DNA from: Parapedobacter pyrenivorans_A
GTDB lineage: Bacteria > Bacteroidota > Bacteroidia > Sphingobacteriales > Sphingobacteriaceae
Reading direction: 5' to 3'
DNA: 64,000 bases
NCBI RefSeq assembly: GCF_041925275.1
Contig: NZ_JBHEUZ010000004.1
Coordinates: forward strand, 186,001-250,000
Part shown: positions 60,842 to 64,000 of the stretch, piece by piece
Layout: each line of letters opens with the position of its first letter
Position numbering within the stretch: the stretch's first letter is position 1
Notes under the pieces: model-generated
What the model saw: only the letters and a program-made list of their open reading frames with translations
Database searches by the model: none
Told to the model about the DNA's origin: nothing
Position numbers and translations under genes: made by a program

Positions 60842-62095
60842 TCAACTACCCGATACCAAGGATTCCTTCGGGTAGAATCGGACCCCTAATTTCTTTATGT
60901 CGGTGGGCTTGTTGTCTTTGGTGCTGCTTCCTACGCCGGCGGCGTGGGCCCAACTGCCGTAATTGCTGGCCGGTCCGTAATCCAATAATTTTTCTTCGAA
61001 CCACGCCGCGCCTTTGAGCCAGTTCACTTTCAATTGGTAAATCAAATAGGCTGCAACGATAAGGCGCTGGTGATGGGCAATGTATCCGGTTTCGTTGAGT
61101 TCTTTCATGCTGCTATCTACAATCGGGTGGCCGGTTCTTCCAGCCTTCCATTTGTCGAACGGTTGTTGGTCGTCCGCCAACGTCTCCGGAGGGTTTCCGG
61201 TCATGCCGCCTAGTTGGAAGAACTGGTTACCATGCTTCTTGAACATGAACCGGTAGTAATCGCGCCATAGCAATTTGAGTATGATTTGTTCGGTGCATTT
61301 TTTATCGAGCATGGCGTGGTCCGCCTCTTTGATGGCGTGATAGAACGTGTTGGGCGATAGGGCACCTATGGCGATGTAAGGCGAGATATGCGAATACCCG
61401 AAGGTGTCTTGGTTATCGTAAAGGAAGGCATTCATGTGCGCCAACGCTATTTGCTCACCGCCCCTGAAGCGGAGGCTGCCGGCCTGTTCGGCTGCAGCGT
61501 TACTGAAACCAAGTGCAGGAAGATCGGGCAGCTCACCGGTATCCATTCCTTCGGGTATCCGGATGGCCGTAGGACGGCCTAATTCGGGGCGGATGCTACT
61601 TTCGCGTTCGGTCTTTTTCCTGAATGTGGCAAAAGCATCGGGTATATCCTTGATCGGAAAGGGGAGGTCTTCTTTGTGGTATAGCGTATGGCCGATAAAA
61701 TGGCGGAGATTGATCTGCATTTTCCACAACGCAGCTTCGACAAGCGCCGATATCTTTGTTTCTTCATAAGCTACCTCGCGGTGGTGGTATACCTCATCCA
61801 CGTTGTATTTTTCGGCAATCTGGGGAAGTACTTCTTCGGGATATCCCCGCGTGATGAGCAGATCACCGCCCAATGCCCGTAGATCCCGTTGCAAAGCGGC
61901 CACGTTTTCGCGCAGGAATGCCGCCCGCAAGGCACCGGTTTTCAGCGTCCCAAAGGGCGTTTCAGCAAAATACCGGGGGTCGAAACAATAAACAGGGACA
62001 ATCGTTTGGCTGCGTTCAGCGGCACGAAGCAATATCTCATTATCGTGGATACGCAAATCATTCCTGAACCAAACCAAAATCGTCTTCTTGTCCAT
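60842..62095 (-). CDS. Cryptochrome/photolyase, DASH type
   Basis: A 417-residue flavoprotein of the DASH cryptochrome/photolyase family, which binds FAD and an antenna pigment and repairs cyclobutane dimers in (mostly single-stranded) DNA by light. It shows the N-terminal WFRNDLRIHDNEILLRAAER, PVYCFDPRYF, the FRGGEQIALAHMNAFLYDN and LWRDYYRFMFKKHGNQFFQL (FAD domain) and the C-terminal YGPASNYGSWAHAAGVGS. The very end (GVRFYPKESLVSGS) is shorter than the usual D-P-x-G-x-Y-I-x-x-W end. A TATATTTG box on the minus strand at 62128-62121 is 26 bp before the ATG. Confidence 0.92.
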   Translation of the reverse strand: MDKKTILVWFRNDLRIHDNEILLRAAERSQTIVPVYCFDPRYFAETPFGTLKTGALRAAFLRENVAALQRDLRALGGDLLITRGYPEEVLPQIAEKYNVDEVYHHREVAYEETKISALVEAALWKMQINLRHFIGHTLYHKEDLPFPIKDIPDAFATFRKKTERESSIRPELGRPTAIRIPEGMDTGELPDLPALGFSNAAAEQAGSLRFRGGEQIALAHMNAFLYDNQDTFGYSHISPYIAIGALSPNTFYHAIKEADHAMLDKKCTEQIILKLLWRDYYRFMFKKHGNQFFQLGGMTGNPPETLADDQQPFDKWKAGRTGHPIVDSSMKELNETGYIAHHQRLIVAAYLIYQLKVNWLKGAAWFEEKLLDYGPASNYGSWAHAAGVGSSTKDNKPTDIKKLGVRFYPKESLVSGS

Positions 62096-62471
62096 ACCTG
62101 AGCTGAGGGATTAAATTTTGCAAATATAACCTTTATTATTGATGAAATGTGCCCCCGCAGGCCGGGATGCGAATATTGACAATAAAACCACAAATGCGGC
62201 GGTATAGCTTTTTTTGCATATTTCATCAATTTGCCTAAGTTTGCAGCAAAAATTCCGTTCACCAGAAACATATTCTGTTTTCAATTGTAATAGCTTGTAC
62301 GAAATAATTTACCAAGCCGCCCCATTAAGTGTGGCAGCAGTTGCATATGAGCCCGATATGATTAAAATGATTATTAAGCATACGGGGCGATGGTTGTTTT
62401 AATCATCAGAGGCTCCATCCCGCCATGGCAGGACAGGTACTGACAACTGAAAAGTAGAAAATAAGACACGG
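62096..62471. other. Divergent spacer phr / SDR gene with a long leader
   Basis: 376 bp. It holds the phr -7 box (62121-62128) and, on the plus strand, a full promoter (62213-62243). The region 62250-62471 would be a 220-nt 5' leader of the SDR gene. It contains short frames (for example 62357-62402, MIKMIIKHTGRWLF) but no RNA family or terminator-antiterminator pair that I recognise. Confidence 0.45.
62213..62243 (+). promoter_or_regulatory. Consensus promoter upstream of the SDR gene
   Basis: TTTG at 62213-62216, 19 bp, TAAGTTTG at 62236-62243. It matches the consensus fully. Transcription should start near 62250, more than 200 bp before the next ATG at 62472. Confidence 0.7.
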
Positions 62472-63347
62472 ATGAAAGTTCAGATTACCGGCCTTAATAA
62501 TTACTTAGCGAGAAATATAGCAGTCTGCTTGTCTGAGGAGGGGCATGAGGTGAGTTGCCTGATACGGAACAGGAAATTTTTCTATAAGCATGTGCCCGAA
62601 AAATTCGGCATAACAATCCTTGAAGGCGACTTGTTCCGGGGCGCGTTGCCTACCGGTTTTGATAAGGATACCCAGGTGGCGTTTTATTTTAACCAGTCGC
62701 CCGTAAATGAGATCGATATCCGTATGGAAATGGACCTGATTGCGTTGCAGCGATACGTGCGGGCACTTAAATTCACCGCGTGTGAGCACCTGATCTACGT
62801 GACCAAATTGGCAGACGATAATGTGGATACGGTAAGGGAATACCTTGGCCGCAGTGGTTTGGATTATACGGTGGTGCGCATCAGCAACATCATCGGGAAG
62901 GGGTCGGTGCTGATGAACATCCTATCGAGTTTGGCGAAATCGAAGCTGGTCGTTCTTCCGAAAGAGTTTGCCGTGAGCCGCTGCCAACCCATACACCTGC
63001 TCGATGTTTGCGCCTACCTCAACAAGATTCTATGCGATAGCGGCACATACGGGAAGGTCTTTGATGTGGGCGGCCCGGAGGTAATGACCTATAAGGAGGC
63101 CTTTGAGCGGTATATGGATATCGCGAAATTGAAGAAGAAAGTGCTGGCACTGCCGGGTCTGAGTAAACCGATGTCTTTTCTATTGGGGCGGTATATTTAT
63201 AAGTTTGAGCAAGATGTAGCCGATGCATTCAACGTCTATATGCGGAAAGATCTGGTGACGGTAAATAAGGGGCTAAATACACTTTATCCTGCCGTTAGCC
63301 TGGCTTCTTACGGTACTTCCGTGAGCGATGCGTTGGCTGCGACCTAA
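62472..63347 (+). CDS. Atypical SDR / NAD(P)-binding epimerase-like protein
   Basis: A 291-residue protein of the extended, atypical SDR/NmrA-like group. The Rossmann start MKVQITGLNNYLARNIAVCL differs from the usual TGATGxxG, having an Asn pair in the glycine loop, so cofactor binding may be altered. It retains EEGHEVSCLIRN, TILEGDL, HLIYVTKLADDNVDTVREYL, the DYTVVRISNIIGKGS core and VFDVGGPEVMTYKEAFERYM near the C-terminus. The usual YxxxK catalytic pair is not evident. Related proteins reduce or bind quinones or act as NADPH sensors; the role here is not known. It stands alone. Confidence 0.85.
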   Translation: MKVQITGLNNYLARNIAVCLSEEGHEVSCLIRNRKFFYKHVPEKFGITILEGDLFRGALPTGFDKDTQVAFYFNQSPVNEIDIRMEMDLIALQRYVRALKFTACEHLIYVTKLADDNVDTVREYLGRSGLDYTVVRISNIIGKGSVLMNILSSLAKSKLVVLPKEFAVSRCQPIHLLDVCAYLNKILCDSGTYGKVFDVGGPEVMTYKEAFERYMDIAKLKKKVLALPGLSKPMSFLLGRYIYKFEQDVADAFNVYMRKDLVTVNKGLNTLYPAVSLASYGTSVSDALAAT

Positions 63348-63359
63348 TCTATGCTGTAC

Positions 63360-64000
63360 CTATTCCTTCGCTTTTACCGTGCTTTCCCCATCTTTACCCG
63401 GCGAACCGGAATACACCATTCCCTGAGACAGATTGCCCAAGGGCCTTCCTACAACGCCCCGGTTAATCATGCTGTAGATGTTGTGCAGATCGGTCTGTGG
63501 GTTCACCCGGTATCCGCCTGCGCGGGTATCAACGTGCAAGTAATGGGTAGCCTTTTTATCATCGGTCTGTGGGGCGATGCCATGCGTGTCGTACGCAAAG
63601 ACCACATCCCCTCCATCACCATTGGGGTGGGTACGGGAGCCGTTGTTTTTTGCATCTTGGCCACCAGCCAACACGTATAATGTCCCCAGTTTTTCGAACC
63701 GCATGTCGATGTTGAAGTCGGTTCCGTTATTTTTGCCGTCGGTTCCGTAAATGTAGCCGCGCTTTTCGATGGTGGCGTGGCGAACATGAAGTTGCACATC
63801 CTTTTTGCCGAAAAATACCAGTTGGCTTTTATCTTTCATCACCAGCGTGTCTATATAGACTACCAGTGATGAATCTCTACCTCCCACGATCTCTTTTTTG
63901 TTTCGCTCGATTTCGAGCTTCGGGATATGGATAGTGCTGGTTTCCTGTGCAAAGGCGGCGCCGGCCGCCAGCATTGATATACAGGTGATGATCGTTTTCA
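63360..64000 (-). CDS. Hypothetical secreted protein, first base of the start codon outside the window
   Basis: The frame reads (A)TG-AAA-ACG, so the start codon has its first base at 64001. The product, 213 residues, begins MKTIITCISMLAAGAAFAQE: a signal peptide cleaved before or after AQE. The mature part starts with beta-strands (TSTIHIPKLEIERN, SSLVVYIDTLVMKDKSQLVF) and has a Gly/Asp/Asn-rich middle (GTDGKNNGTDFNIDMRFEK, HPNGDGGDVVFAYDTHG) that recalls extracellular, parallel-beta-helix-like or calcium-binding proteins. It ends SGSPGKDGESTVKAKE, a disordered, collagen-like tail. No family is recognised. It converges with the SDR gene, 12 bp apart. Confidence 0.75.
   Translation of the reverse strand, partial: KTIITCISMLAAGAAFAQETSTIHIPKLEIERNKKEIVGGRDSSLVVYIDTLVMKDKSQLVFFGKKDVQLHVRHATIEKRGYIYGTDGKNNGTDFNIDMRFEKLGTLYVLAGGQDAKNNGSRTHPNGDGGDVVFAYDTHGIAPQTDDKKATHYLHVDTRAGGYRVNPQTDLHNIYSMINRGVVGRPLGNLSQGMVYSGSPGKDGESTVKAKE

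Overview
The window is a chromosomal piece of a Bacteroidota bacterium, most likely from the Sphingobacteriaceae and related genera (Pedobacter, Parapedobacter, Olivibacter). The signs are two SusC-type TonB-linked receptors, a SusD lipoprotein, a FecR anti-sigma factor, a one-protein 7TM-HD phosphodiesterase, a DASH-type cryptochrome, and promoters of the Bacteroidota form TTTG-N19/20-TAnnTTTG with no obvious Shine-Dalgarno sequences. Gene density is high and most genes are housekeeping.

Layout. 1-23.6 kb: start of a CNNM/CorC-type membrane protein (cut by the window edge), lon, a TPR protein, a lipoprotein, gpmI, DUF4783-nadC, plsY, an M48 lipoprotein protease, pdxH, nuoC-nuoD, a possible 68-nt RNA, an outer-membrane barrel, a run from acyl-CoA reductase through a 67-aa protein and ftsE to grpE and dnaJ, a divergent ferredoxin, uspA, yceH, an HDAC-family deacetylase, a nucleoid-associated protein, cmoA with a membrane methyltransferase, and a Tat-exported Gfo/Idh/MocA oxidoreductase.

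23.7-32.2 kb: an accessory region, visibly A+T-rich over much of its length, holding single cargo genes (S41 lipoprotein, DHFR-like reductase, AraC regulator, GyrI-like protein) and gene fragments (RhuM, Fic C-terminus, low-molecular-weight phosphatase N-terminus). It ends in a broken SusC gene fused head-to-head to the first 26 codons of a tyrosine integrase, next to duplicated integrase-arm-like repeats, a copy of a tRNA 3' end, and tRNA-Ser(GCT). I read this as the scar of one or more integrative elements that used this tRNA.

32.3-45.8 kb: a PgpH-type 7TM-HD protein, two tandem MG2-domain secreted proteins (the second broken by an internal deletion), rpe, aconitase, and the chain YbbR-coaE-MBL exonuclease. 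45.8-64 kb: a SusC/SusD pair, the glpD-glpK-glpF glycerol operon with divergent glpR, a putative barrel protein, sucA-sucB (2-oxoglutarate dehydrogenase E1/E2), cryptochrome/photolyase, an atypical SDR protein, and a secreted protein whose start codon lacks only its first base at the window end.

Themes. Central metabolism (gpmI, acn, sucAB, rpe, glycerol use), cofactor synthesis (nadC, pdxH, coaE) and protein quality control (lon, dnaJ, grpE, M48) are well represented. The least ordinary parts are the tRNA-Ser integration scar, the promoter-terminator unit after nuoD, the decayed tandem MG2 paralogues, the cmoA/membrane methyltransferase pair and the separate nuoCD pair.
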